Source: Melieria omissa (Eukaryota > Arthropoda > Insecta > Diptera > Ulidiidae). Taken from it: a DNA stretch of 64,000 nt. The notes under the pieces are model-generated. The model made no database searches and was not told the DNA's origin. It was given only the letters and a program-made list of their open reading frames with translations. The stretch spans positions 33,061,298-33,125,297 of the forward strand of contig OZ020267.1 of NCBI GenBank assembly GCA_963971225.1. The letters are read 5' to 3'. Below are positions 1-11,890 of the stretch, one piece after another; position 1 is the stretch's first letter, and every line of letters begins with the position of its first letter. The position numbers and the translations under genes were made by a program.

Positions 1-1495
1 ATATTTTTCGCTGCCATGTAACATTTTGCAAAACTTTCTCATAATGCTTATGCAATCAACTTAAAACAAAAATTTAACATTTAAATTCTAAAAGCGCAAC
101 ACAAACGTATACCTACAACAATAACAACAACAATAACAACAAAAATAGCAACAAAACGCAAAAAGTCTTCATGGGACGTGGGGAAGACAAACCGACAAAT
201 ACCTCAAAATCAACACGACAGTAGTCAAATAACCGAAATGCGTGTTGTTGTGTTGCGTTTTATGTGTTTGCTTTTTTTTTGTTTTATATGGAAAACGAAA
301 TTGAATTGAATGTGAGGTGTGTGTTGTGCGTTGCGTGCGTTGGCATGCGGTGCAGCATGTATGGAAGTGTGTGTGAGTGTTTTTGTGTGAGTGCGCGCAA
401 AGTGAGTGAGGGCCGCATAAGCGTGAGCATTCGATTAGCATATTTATGAGTAAAAGTGAAATCAATATAAAAACTTTTGCAAATATTTACTATATTGAAA
501 AATACCAACAAAACCAACAAACAACGATTGGCATAACTTAGAAACGAAGCTAAAAGCAACGAGATCGGCCACAAGAAGACAAGCCAACAAAATGCCAACC
601 ACAATGATCACGAACGCCATGATGACGATAATGATGACAACAACAAGAAAACAAGAAGTAGACAAGAAAAAATGCGCGGAAGATTGCCCGGGAGTTTCGC
701 TTTTAATATTAACAATTTATAGCTCAATAATCGGGTAAACGAACAAAAGAGCAAACGTGTTGCCGGGCAACAAAACATTCAACACGCAAAAAGACCGGCA
801 AGGGCGCTGCGTTAGTGAATGAACGACTGAATGAGTTGTGTTGCGTCTATTGGCAGCCACCAAAGCAACGCCTTCTCGCCTTTTCGCCTTTTCGCCTTTA
901 TGCGCCGCAGCAAATAAACAAAGGCGCAGCTTCTTGGCCAGACGAGTGTCGAGATGGCTGCGTGCGAGCTGTTAATTAATGTTAATTGATGCAAACTTGA
1001 ATGGTGATACTGCGAATTTACACCGAAAACAGTTGCATTCATTTATGTTTGCCAAATGAAAGCATTGGCCATTTAAATTTGCTTACAAAGTATGAAAATA
1101 AAGATATTAAAAAATTTCTTAAATTAAGTTTGAGACTTTCAGGCAACGTGTACTTTGGTGCCATTGAAGTGGAAGTGAAAAGCTCCGCTGATCATCCGCT
1201 GTGTTTTGGCCGAGATGTGTCATGCCTGAACGAACATCACTTTCACATATCACAGTTGCTAATAGAAGACGACGACAACATGCCTTAGTAACACTCGATA
1301 GAGCTCAACAAAGACTTTCGATTTCGATTGCCAAGAAAGCGTACTCTTCATTCTGCGCTGCGAATATTTACGTGGGCCCAGAAGTTGGTGTGGCCGGAAG
1401 ATATATATTAATTTTTTTGCAATTGGAAGAATCGATTTGAACATTCTGAACTTCTCTTCAATACTGGAATTCACTCTCTTCACTCTTCAAACCAT
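1..1495. other. No gene seen; AT-rich intergenic DNA
   Basis: The stretch contains CAA/AAC-rich runs near 115-160, a T-rich and TG-rich region at 240-400, and a block at 780-960 with several copies of a TTTTCGCC motif (about 880-898). The open frames here are short, mutually overlapping and of skewed composition, so I do not regard any as a gene. Confidence 0.5.
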
Positions 1496-1593
1496 TTTAG
1501 GTGTAAAGTTGCTATCGTAGCAATCTGTCGCTACAACTGCCTTTGAAAACATAGCGAAAATTCAAAAATTGCTATAACAAATTTACACCTAAA
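1496..1593. repeat. Short palindromic repeat, about 98 bp
   Basis: The left end reads TTTTAGGTGTAAAGTTGCTA and the right end is close to its reverse complement (GCTATAACAAATTTACACCT plus AAA). It is the size and shape of a very small miniature inverted-repeat element. I could not define a target duplication, so the class is open. Confidence 0.4.
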
Positions 1594-1755
1594 GTGCTAC
1601 GAGTATGAAGAATGTACTCCGTTGAAAACTAGGTTTTTAAAAAAATTTATTTAATATTCTAATTGAGTAATGATTAGGAAATGAAATAGCAGCTTTAAGC
1701 AAAATAGTAGTTTTCTTTATCTAATAAAATTGGTGTACAGTAATAACCTACAAAC

Positions 1756-2283
1756 TTAACCATTTCGCTATTTTGTTGCCACATGGCACATTGCTACTTT
1801 GTGGACGTCTGCACCCTCTGTGGTTTCAATAATACATTTTTTGTGGGTCCTTAGAATAGTTTAAAGTGTTAGGAAAAATACGAAATTATTAAACTGAATA
1901 TTAAAGGTTAAAGAAGAGAAGTATACGCTTTTTTTTAATGATATATCTTGGCATAGTAAAGGAAGAAGAAGCATAAAACTCAAGATAACTTTTTAATTTG
2001 ACGTTTTCTTTCAATTTAGATACTTTTTTTGTTTTAATTTTGGTTGAAGTAAATGAAGAAATATTTAAATGTTCGTTATGCGTAAAAAGTTGTATGTTTA
2101 AGTAATTATTACAGCAGCAACGATGTGGTTGCTCTCATAGAAAACACTCTTAAATACAGAGTTCGAGTTTAAAAAATAAAAAATTTATTTTGGAATGTTG
2201 TTAATAAAAACCACATAGAAGCCGAAAACGTAAAATTTAAAATTTTAACTTTCCCCAGTAAAACCCTGTAGCGAAAGGGTTAA
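1756..2283. mobile_element. TTAA-flanked miniature inverted-repeat element (piggyBac-like)
   Basis: The sequence starts TTAACCATTTCGCTA and ends TAGCGAAAGGGTTAA, so TTAA lies at both ends inside an imperfect inverted repeat. This matches the TTAA target duplication known for piggyBac (and Kolobok) transposons. No transposase is encoded in its 528 bp. The inner right end (CCCCAGTAAAACCCTGTAGC) recurs in inverted orientation at 40216, showing that this is a dispersed family. Confidence 0.6.
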
Positions 2284-2908
2284 GTAGTCACAATTATTAG
2301 AAATTACTTAGAAATGAAGTAATTGAAAAGACAAAAAGAAAAGGAAAGATGCATGAAACGCTCTTTGATTAATACGAATGTAAGAACATTTTTCAATTCA
2401 AGTTTGGCAATGAAGAGAGAAGAGAGAATGGAAAATGTCTTTTTTTTAATATTCAACATTTTTCTCAACATCTCAAGCAGAGCAAGCGATTTATAAAAAA
2501 GTATTAAATAAATCGTGTTTTATTTTTTTTTGAGGTTTTGAAAAAGTTTTGGTGTTTAAAAACACCTCCTATTTTGTATTGAGGAACATTTCCCCAAAAG
2601 ACAATATAGTCTTTTCTTTCAATATTTTACTCAATACAAGCTTTTTATGGAAAATTTTTCAGAAAAACATAAAAAAGGGGCGTAAGGAAAGGGGAAGAGG
2701 GGTTCATGTGTACCCAAAACCTATTCAAAATATGTAATGCAAACAGCTCCAGTATGCTGGACTATCCATGTATGGCTGGTTGCAGCTCATTAGATTCTCT
2801 TAGTCTGAGAAAGTCGGAGAAAGGTGTAGAAGTACTTCCAAGGCCATTCGCGAAGTGCTTTTCGGCGCCCCTGTAATTGCCAAGGTAGCAATTCTTTGTA
2901 CTTTCAAT

Positions 2909-3542
2909 GTACTTGTACTTGTACTTGTACTTGTACTTGTACTTGTACTTGTACTTGTACTTGTACTTGTACTTGTACTTGTACTTGTACTTGTACTTGT
3001 ACTTGTACTTGTACTTGTACTTGTACTTGTACTTGTACTTGTACTTGTACTTGTACTTGTACTTGTACTTGTACTTGTACTTGTACTTGTACTTGTACTT
3101 GTACTTGTACTTGTACTTGTACTTGTACTTGTACTTGTACTTGTACTTGTACTTGTACTTGTACTTGTACTTGTACTTGTACTTGTACTTGTACTTGTAC
3201 TTGTACTTGTACTTGTACTTGTACTTGTACTTGTACTTGTACTTGTACTTGTACTTGTACTTGTACTTGTACTTGTACTTGTACTTGTACTTGTACTTGT
3301 ACTTGTACTTGTACTTGTACTTGTACTTGTACTTGTACTTGTACTTGTACTTGTACTTGTACTTGTACTTGTACTTGTACTTGTACTTGTACTTGTACTT
3401 GTACTTGTACTTGTACTTGTACTTGTACTTGTACTTGTACTTGTACTTGTACTTGTACTTGTACTTGTACTTGTACTTGTACTTGTACTTGTACTTGTAC
3501 TTGTACTTATACTTGTACTTGTACTTGTACTTGTACTTGTAC
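2909..3542. repeat. Hexanucleotide tandem array (ACTTGT)n, about 105 copies
   Basis: A 634-bp run of the hexamer ACTTGT is perfect apart from one G-to-A change (ACTTAT at 3505-3510). The hexamer contains no stop codon in any frame on either strand, so long open frames (Thr-Ser, Tyr-Lys, Val-Leu, Cys-Thr, Leu-Tyr repeats) run through it. I take these as artefacts of the repeat, not genes. Such a pure array usually means recent expansion, and its copy number may not be exact in the assembly. Confidence 0.97.
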
Positions 3543-4967
3543 ATTCAATGGACCCCATTTCTTGCCGAAGGTCCTCTTTTCAGACATAAAGCACATTCAG
3601 CTCCTTTTTCATTCTCTCCTCAATGTTTCGGCTGGGAACGTAATTCGCTTTGAGAGAAAATAGGCCAACAAAATTAACTGATCCAACAAGTTGTCAGTTC
3701 CTTGCAGTTTTAAATCACGAAGATCAGATGGATAGTAATATCTGTATTTAGTTTTTATAATGTTTTTCAACACAACATACACGGTTCTTTCTCTTAAGTT
3801 GCTCCCTTTTGAGTTAGTTGGTCTGCCTGAAATGTTTGTGAAATTTCTGCCGCATGTTTCCATTAAAATTTGTACATTTGCTCATCGAAAGGCTTCTTTG
3901 CGTGACCGATCCACAGCATCTTGAGTAGTGAGTAATATTCAGAGCGTAAGCTTGCACCATTCCATCAACCCGTAATGAATTCTAGTCATTTGTCAGCCAT
4001 TTGATAACCAATTCTTTGTGTTATGAGTCTTGAATCTTATGGTTAACACTAACTAAAGTAAATAGCATTTGGTTGGCATAAGTGATACAAGTTTTAAATG
4101 ATCAATTTCAGAAGTTTAACTTTACTTACTAATGAACTCATGGCAATTTTATTCAAGTCCATTACAAAAGGCCATAAAACATATTACTGCCTTCTCTGTT
4201 CCCCATAGAATATTTCTAAATTAATTCTAGTGGTAACTCGTCGATTCTCCGCTTCTCTTCTTCTACATATTAGCTGCCTTAGTTTTCATGCCGCTTTTCA
4301 ATTTGTGCTGATTTGCAAGCGTTTTGCCACCATAATTTCTCATATAATGCTTCGTTTATTGTAGCCAATCTGGCAATTATGGGTTTTGATTATTGCTTTG
4401 CCGTTGTCGGTTTGTTGGTTTTGCGGTCAAGCCAGTGTCTTCCATCGACCATCGTTCTGCGTTGTGCGGTTTTTAAGCTTTTCAATAAAGTGCCCAATCG
4501 ATGTCTTGCGGCGACGCATCGGTGCTTCGGTTCGTAATGATTTTGTGTTTTCAGTTTGTGCGCTTTAGTGTCCCAGTAACCCGAAAATTGCCACAATGCC
4601 AAAGTGTTTATTAGTCTTTATGTTCTGCACATTACGCGAGTAATGTCCGTCATTGTCACAGTGGGACCTTAGGAGAAACGGAAGAGAGCTTTTGTAGTCA
4701 CAAGTATCAACACTGATAATAATGAAGTGGATGCTGCATTTGTGGCAATTTGGCGAAGATGAATTGACGTTTTCTGGACGTTTGAATAGAGAAAAGCGTG
4801 GAATTTTGTTGTCTTAAATTGTGTTGGAAAGTGACTTCACTAATGGGATGATCGAACCAATTGGCTTACAAAACAAAGTTAGATTATTTTTTAAACCTAA
4901 TTGAAAATACAAGATGCGTTCGGTGTCTTTGTTCGTCGGCAACTGGTCAACTTCATAGCATCCTAGC
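3543..4967. other. No gene seen; unassigned intergenic DNA
   Basis: The sequence is mixed and largely non-repetitive. The few open frames of 60-84 codons overlap on both strands and show no recognisable motif. Confidence 0.45.
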
Positions 4968-5113
4968 CAGTGGCGCACATGGGGAAAGAGATTTTGGGGG
5001 TTCAAACCCCCCAAATTGAAAAATTGCTGGTGCAAAATATGGTTTCAAATGGCATTGAGCTCAACATTTGTACGCAAAATCTCCCTGAAAATGAAATCTT
5101 GTGTGTGGCACTG
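4968..5113. mobile_element. hAT-type miniature element, 146 bp, with 8-bp target duplication
   Basis: The element starts CAGTGGCGCACATGG and ends TGTGTGTGGCACTG, giving CAGTG-type inverted ends. It is flanked by ATCCTAGC on the left and ATTCTAGC on the right, an 8-bp duplication with one mismatch. CAGTG ends with 8-bp duplications are typical of hAT transposons. It is too short to code. Reverse-complement relatives of its body occur near 33712, 39212 and 44605. Confidence 0.65.
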
Positions 5114-5503
5114 ATTCTAGCTTAGGGGTCAATGTTGTCACTATTATCTAATACCAATTCTTTATAGGAACATAGGAGAGAAAAAATTTTGAAAAAAATA
5201 TCAGAAAAGAATTTAACTATTTTGAATTTTACATAAAAACTTAATATACAAAAAGTATATGCAAATTTTATATAAACATATATTTTATATTTTATTCAAA
5301 CATGGAAATGTATTTCATCACATTACACTGCACAACACAAAAAAAAAAATAACAAGGTTCTGAAAACAGATTCTGGTAGGGGGGGCAAAAAAAAATATTC
5401 GTTTATCGGCGTTTTGAAAGTTTACATCTGAATTTTTTTTTAGGGGGGGTCAAAGTTTTCCCCTTTTTGCTCATTCTTATGGTGAATCGGCATACGAAAA
5501 CCA

Positions 5504-6122
5504 TGTAACCTCACATTTTAGGTATATAATGTGTTGAGCAATTTGATGTAAAATACTACGAAGAACATTTTTGTGGAGCATTTTAACCCTATAGCTCCTA
5601 TTTTTATGGGTCAATTTGACCCTTTTTTTCTAAAATGCCAAAAATGTCCTGTAAAACAGGACTTTTTAAGGACAACATTTGCCATGGAAATATTTGTCAT
5701 AAAATTCTACTATAGGTCTCTGAATACATCAAAGCTCAGAAATTAACTTGAACGCCAGAATTAAGCCAAAACTGAAAATGTGTTTAAGTGTTTATTTCGT
5801 ACTTATTCAAAATTGGCACTAAAATCTCCTACAAAACTTCATTTTTGAGGGTTAGTGTTCATGGGAAAAATGTTGAACGCAAAATTTCACTATAAGTCAC
5901 CGCACAAAAGATATAATATATATGAATAGAAAAATTAGAACAATTTTAGTTATTTGTATCTGTATCCTGTTTTACAGGACATTTTTTGCATATTAGAAAA
6001 AAAGGGTCAAATTGACCCATAATAATAGGAGCTACAGGGTTAAAATGCTCCACAAAAATGTTCTTCGTAGTATTTTACATCAAATTGCTGAACACATCAT
6101 ATACCTAAAATGTGATGTTACA
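5504..6122. mobile_element. Fold-back element with about 160-bp inverted arms
   Basis: The arm at 5504-5666 is repeated in inverted orientation at 5964-6122, with only scattered differences, around a roughly 300-bp centre. Landmarks in the arms are TGTAAC at the tips, GGGTCAATTTGACCC, and the short palindrome GTCCTGTAAAACAGGAC at the inner edge. No coding sequence is present. A degenerate copy of the outer arm lies at about 50755-50830 inside intron 2 of the host gene. The superfamily is not clear to me. Confidence 0.75.
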
Positions 6123-6339
6123 ATGCAAAATCAGGCGTTTTATTAACTCAATACAGCTTATTTTACTTTCAGAAGACTGCTGTCTGATGTAAAGAGCAGC
6201 CGCCGAAAGACCAGCTGCCAGTCTTTTGAGTTATTATCCGAGACACTAAGGCATAAATCACATAGGCACAAAGTATATCCTCGGTGGATATTATCCCGTA
6301 CTATCTTTCTGACTGTAAGAATGCACACAAATGCCTCGA

Positions 6340-6440
6340 TACATCTACATACCAGTGGCCCTAGGTTCGATTCCTAGCTTGGGCTGGTGGAACATTCGTC
6401 TACTTCTATGGTGGTTGTTATCCCAATGTTCCGTGTAACA
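6340..6440 (+). repeat. Fragment of tRNA-derived SINE
   Basis: The block around 6360-6410 contains a perfect RNA polymerase III B box (GGTTCGATTCC) followed by GGGCTGGTGGAACATTCGTC, nearly identical to the SINE at 31145. The A-box side is degraded and the 3' half diverges after about 6415, so this is an old, incomplete copy. Confidence 0.6.
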
Positions 6441-8680
6441 TATTAGGAGATCTATTGCAGATCAGTGGCAACCGTGACCTAAGTAGCAATTCAACCAAGG
6501 TGGATCACTTCAGGTTTCATGTAATCAGTGTTGCCAGATACTTGAATTGACTTTTTTCTAAATGTAGTTCGAAATGCACCAAGTTGGCAACAGTGGCCCG
6601 GAGGGACTAATGCACAACTGGACCTGGAAGGGGTAAATGAGGAGCTTCATTTCCACGAGCTGTTCGGAAGAAGCCTACTTAGCTCCATAAAGAACTCCAG
6701 CTGTTTGGTGTAGAGGGTGCAATGTTTATACCAGCTGGGCTTAAGTGCTTAAGTACCCCATCCATCGTCGTTCCCATAGCATACGCTTTGAACTGGACTA
6801 CTGGACTGGAATATGTTCTTCAAAGATAAAAAGTTTCACACCATCAGTTTTCACAAACACCTCAGAGCTTGTTGCAGTTTTAACGCCAACGTTTAATATG
6901 TGGAAATGTTTGATTCCCAGGTATCTCAAATGTTTTGACGCACTTTCTCTCATTCTCATACTTAATCAATGCTGATGCTGATTTTATGTGCTGTCGCCCT
7001 ACTTCACATTGTTCGTTCATATCCACGTCTCGGCATCGGTCAAGCATCGTCAATGTTTTCAAGTTGTGTGAGAAAATGTTTGTCGTTGTTTGCAAAATAT
7101 ATGTTTTTCTCATAAAAAATTCAATTATGCTCGTCATACATTTTTCAAATTCATATAATTTGAGGACATTTCCCGTGACACTCGCCAATCGATGCTCGCA
7201 ATTAATGCGCACATCATAAGCCATCGCTGTCCGATACTTGCATTGAATTCGTTTAAATTTCAAGCACTTCAAGTTGTTTATTTTTCAATGTGTGTTGGCT
7301 TTACTTTCCCAGCATCGATGCAAGCGCGAGGCCAGCGCCTGTTGCAAGGAATTTTCTGGTTGCCGCACACGCTGACTTTCCACTGAACCAGAAATAGTGA
7401 ACCAGTTCTGTCACCGCGCTTCGCTGCGCTGCCGTCAACCGTTGCACGTCCTCCATCCACGTCTCTGCGATATTTGCCAATTTGTCTTTTTGATGTGTGT
7501 TAGCTGCGAAGGAAGTGAAAACTCGTTATGAACATTATTCGCAACAAAGTCACTGTGGTTATGTCGTTATTGTTGTGAAAATTATCAACAACATAAAAAT
7601 GACGGAGCAGTAGTTTCTTTGTCATTTTTCACAATTTATCAAGTCATGCATAAAAAATGTGCATACAATTAAATTGCACAAAACGAAGAAGAACAGCAAC
7701 AACAATAAAACCAAAAGCTTTGACCGCTGTTGTGTGTTTGTACAAACACCTAAAACAAAACCGCAGCTGACCGATTCATCAAAAACATGGCCGCTGGGGG
7801 CAGCAACAGCAATGGAACTGGCAACAATGGTAATAATTCATAACTTTTGGCCAGGTCGCTTAGGCCGGCTGGCCGACCGACTGCCCGACTCACTGCACAT
7901 GGGGAGCAGATGCAGCGCTGTGTGTGTCGGACGCGCTTAGTGCCACTCTTCGATTCGAAAGTGCACACTGCCAGATGGCGGCACCGATTTCGTTCGACTA
8001 TGCTTTGTGATGGCTTTTTGTTTTGGTATTGTCTGTTGTTGGATTTGTTGTCACTGCATTTGTGCAACTCAAATCCATAAAGTGCTATTGCAAATTTGAC
8101 GCAAACACCTAGAGTTGCCAACGTTGCCCAGTTAGTATTTCCATCAGGGCTTTGTCAAGCTTTCATTGAAAAAATCTCCTCTTTGCTGCATAGAAGGTTC
8201 AATGTGTGGGCGTTGCAGTAAACAGCAACGCATATGTCCGCTTTGCATAGTTTCAATTTTGGATGACATTTTGCCACAGGTAGCGTCAGTTGGTGCGTCA
8301 GTTGTGCCTCATGCATGGCCGACATACACAAATATGAATATGTATGATTGTGTACAGTTGTGGCGCATGAAATTCACTGGCAGATCTGCATTTCAATTTA
8401 AAAAGTAAGCAAAATCAAACCAAAAACACAGCAACAAGCGGAAACTTTATGAAAAAGTGCTGCACAGTTTTTTACTCTGTTCAGAAATGCAGCTTAAAAA
8501 AATTTTTTTTTCGTTTGGTATATAATTTTAGCATTTGTACAGGCCACACTAAACGAATGAGAATATTTGGATTATTCAGAAGTTGGCATCCAGGTGAAGG
8601 GGAAATATTTCGAATTCAACTCATCAATTCAGTTACATTCGTTCGTCTATCTGTCTGCCAAACGACAGCACATATATGTA
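6441..8680. other. No gene seen; intergenic DNA with GC-richer patch
   Basis: At about 7300-8000 the composition is richer in GC and GCCGGC-like words and looks non-repetitive. It could be regulatory or 5' non-coding DNA. The overlapping open frames of 60-123 codons lack splice logic or known motifs and are not annotated. Confidence 0.4.
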
Positions 8681-8985
8681 TATTTGTAAGTATTAGGGAT
8701 TGTAGATCCCGTACAATTTTAGTCTTGAAAAATCCTGGGATTGATGGAATCCGATCCCGGAATCAAATCAAAATAAAGCTTACTTTTTGCTTTTTCCGCC
8801 ATAATTTCGAAATAGGCCAATACATAAACATATATGTAAGAATTAGGGATTGTAATCCCGAAATCCCGGAATCCCGAAATCCCGAATCCCGGAATTCCTG
8901 GATCCCGGACAATTTTAGTACCGAAAAATCCTAGGATTGACGAAATCCGATCACGGAATCGAATAATAAAAAACTTTTATGCGTT
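8681..8985 (+). repeat. Tandem duplication with GGGATT/CCCG-rich core
   Basis: Two copies of a roughly 151-bp unit begin at 8681 and 8832 (both GTAAG-ATTAGGGATTGTA-like). In the second copy the core is expanded by short repeats of the form ATCCCGAAATCCCGG. Both copies then share CAATTTTAGT, GAAAAATCC and GGAATC blocks. Confidence 0.7.
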
Positions 8986-9294
8986 TTAAAAAATATTAAA
9001 AAATGTTCTGAAAATGTATATAGACAATTTTCTTTACTATAGTTGTTTTGTATCGTATTGGACCATCTGGATGAGGATGGCGAGGGTCCGTAAGAAAAAA
9101 AATATAAAATAAAATCCGAATCCAATGCCATCTGAAACCCCGTTTGCCACCCAAAATGTTTTTAACAAACACATATTTCAAAGAATTGAACTCTAAAGCA
9201 CCACATGTGTGCGACCTAAGTATTAATATATATAATATATAAATATATATATTTAATTTAATTTTTCTTATTTATTTAAATTGTTTTATTACAA

Positions 9295-9955
9295 GAAGAC
9301 AAGCTATCGAGCTCTTTATTATTAATGCCGCAACACTTAGTGCTCTCAGATTGAAAGAAACAGATTGCTGGAAGACCACGGAAATCTTTGAGCTCTTTAT
9401 TATGAATGCCGCAACTCTTAGTGCTCTCAGATTGAAAGATACAGCTTGCTGGAAGACCTCAGAAATATTTATTACAAGGGCAAAGGTGCCTTGTCGCAAC
9501 CACGGACTAAGTACGTAGCTGCCATTACATTTGTGGAACTGTCACATCTTTGCTCTGAAATTCGTTGCCTGGAATGGAAGACGGGGCCATATTCTACACA
9601 GATGGCTCAAAAATAGAGTGCAGGCTTGAGACGTTAATCTTCTCCGAACAAGCCTACATGCATCTTTATGGCTTCCAAATACTTAATTCAAGCGCCTTTG
9701 GGAAGGAAGTGCTTGCATGCCAAACCAAAACCCAAGGTGACTGAGGTGGCAGGTCGAAAATTTCAGCTTATCACTTTGACCCTGAAACAAAAAGAAAGGC
9801 ATCTTAAATAAGGGTCCCGGGATGTGGAAAGACTTACTGCGGCTATTGGCTAATTCGCAGCTAAACTGAACATTATTTAACACCAGCTGCCACAGTTTTG
9901 AGTACCCAAACGAGCAGAAAACCGTCCACCACTTGTTCGGCGCCCTCTTGAACAT
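9295..9955 (+). mobile_element. Decayed non-LTR retroposon fragment (RT end to RNase H)
   Basis: On the + strand a broken frame reads NAATLSALRLKETDCW, typical of the region after the reverse transcriptase fingers/palm in R1/I-type LINEs. It is followed near 9586 by the RNase H start GAIFYTDGSKIECRL with its catalytic Asp. The end reads CHSFEYPNEQKTVHHLF, like the C-terminal zinc-knuckle segment of these elements. Much of RNase H is missing between them and stops are present. An 81-bp block (9309-9389) is tandemly duplicated in frame at 9390-9470. Confidence 0.6.
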
Positions 9956-10549
9956 AGATATTATTATTTGTTGCTGTCTTGAACATAGATTAATATTTCA
10001 GGCAGAGTTCACGTTTTATTACAATAAAAACAAAGCACAACTTGTGTAGTTTTTGCAGAAGATTTCATATTTGTTTACAAATTTTTTGACATCATTCAAT
10101 GTTGCAACAAGCTGCCGCAAATTACTGGGTAAATGTTTGATTATGTGTGTGTGTGTGTGCAATTGAGTTGTAATGAGCGGCAAATTTAACGCCAGGAATT
10201 AAGCGCACTTCACATTCACTTAAATGTGTACAAACCTAAACACTTAGTCGTGTAAATAATTGTGGCATTACCGCGTCTACATTGACATTGCTTCATAATT
10301 GCGCTGTCAGTGTGTTCAACAAAGTTTTTTCTCTCCTCATATTTAACTACGTTTAAATGGAACATTTTTATGTGCGGTAATCACAAGTATTTTTATTTCA
10401 TATTTTCAACTTGTTATTCTTATGAATTTATATATCAATTATATAATCAAGTGAAATGAATGTGCGTTATATTTTCGAAATTAAAGCGTTTATTGCTCGT
10501 TTGTGTGTATTTGTTTTGACTACATGGAGAGATTCGAAGAACGTGAAAA

Positions 10550-11601
10550 GTTTCTCTTAACACATCGTTGACCCTGTCAGACTTTTATTTTCGCAAAAAT
10601 AAAAAAACACGTGTCAAATTATTTCTCGCCAAGGCAAACAGCCCATAAAATTTTGTTTTTTCTTGTTCCAATAAACTTTTAACCTGTCATTGACCCTGTT
10701 AGATTTTAATTTTCGAAAAAATGAAAAACACGTGTCGAACTTTTTCACAGCTTTATCATACAAGTTTCATAGTTTTATCATACAAACTCTTAACCCGCTG
10801 TTGTGTCTGCAGTTTTTGATTTTCGAAAAAATTAATTTCGTATCGCTTGATTTCTCATTAAGAGTTTTAAGTCCAAGTTTGAAGTCCAAATTCGTAAAAA
10901 ATCATGTTTCTTCATATAAATTTTCAACCCTTCATTAACCCCCTTATATGTTTATTTTCAAAAAATTTAAAAATATGTATCGAATAATTTTTGATTTGCA
11001 GTATTTTCGTAAAACATCATGTTTCTTCATATACATTTTTAACCCTTGATTGACCCCCTGATATTTTTATTTTCAAAAAATTTAAAAATATGTATCGAAT
11101 AATTTTTGATTTGCAGTATTTTCGTAAAAAATCATGTTTCTTCATATACATTTTTAACCCTTGATTGACCCCCTGATATTTTTATTTTCAAAAAATTTAA
11201 AAATATGTGTTGAATAATTTTTGATTTGCAGAATTTTCGTAAAAAATCATATTTCTTCATATAAATCTTTAACCCTTGATTTATCCCCTTTTTTTCCAAA
11301 CATTTTAAAAATATGTGTCGAATAATTTTTGATTTGCAGTATTTTCGTAAAACATCATGTTTCTTCATATAAATTGTTAACCCTTGATTAACCCTTACAG
11401 GACCGAATTAACCAAATACAGGATGACAGGGGCTTGCCACACTCTCATCGGGCATCACAATGGGCCTTTGGGGCCTCCGAGTGTACTTGCTGAGAACCAG
11501 CAAGCCGCCTGTCTTACCTAACCTAACCTAACCCTTCATATTTTTATTTGCAAAAAATTTAAAAATAGGTGTCGAATAATTTTTGTTTTGCAGTATTTTC
11601 G
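10550..11601 (+). repeat. Minisatellite, about 7-8 units of 111-134 bp
   Basis: Units are recognised by the recurring order: AACCCTTGATTGACCC, TTTTTATTTTCAAAAAATTT, AAAAATATGTATCGAATAAT, TTTTGATTTGCAGTATTTTC, then CATGTTTCTTCATATA. Unit starts near 10926, 11041, 11156 and 11271 are exactly 115 bp apart; outer units are more diverged. The array is interrupted at 11397-11531 by a retroposon tail and resumes after it. Two related units occur at 55600-55860. Confidence 0.8.
11397..11531 (+). mobile_element. SINE/LINE 3' tail inserted in the minisatellite
   Basis: The block contains CATCACAATGGGCC, GGCCTCCGAGTGT and ends with ACCTAACCTAACCTAACC, the same 3' tail as the SINE at 31145 and the LINE at 35008. 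No coding or tRNA-like head is visible here, so it is a 5'-truncated insertion. Confidence 0.65.
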
Positions 11602-11826
11602 TGCGACTTTAACACACTAAACCTCTTCATGTCACAGACCGGAATCCCCTCCGCCACGCCCACCTGTTGGATCCTATTCGTACTATGTGCCGAGATTTAG
11701 TGAAGGCGAAAATTCTGTGAAATACTCAGCTCAATCGGTCTTTTAGTTTTTGAGTTTTAGTGTCGTGTGACTAACAAACAAACAAACAAAAAGACATTAA
11801 TTTTTAGATATAAAGATAGATTGAAC
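11602..11826 (+). mobile_element. Helitron-like dispersed repeat, fragment
   Basis: The piece contains CGCCACGCCCACCTGTTGGA, CAGCTCAATCGGTC and GAGTTTTAGTGTCGTGTGAC followed by CAAACAAACAAACA. The same ordered blocks recur at 56460-56640. It directly follows the minisatellite. Class assignment is tentative because no helicase or Rep sequence is present. Confidence 0.5.
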
Positions 11827-11890
11827 TGTAGTAGTAACAGTTGAAGAAATACACAGAATAATTAAAATACCAATAAAGTAAATATCTGAT

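Noticed and set aside
2762..3663. Long open frames of 244-260 codons on both strands
   Set aside because: They are translations of the ACTTGT hexamer, which has no stop in any frame; composition is a two-residue repeat with no start or splice context.
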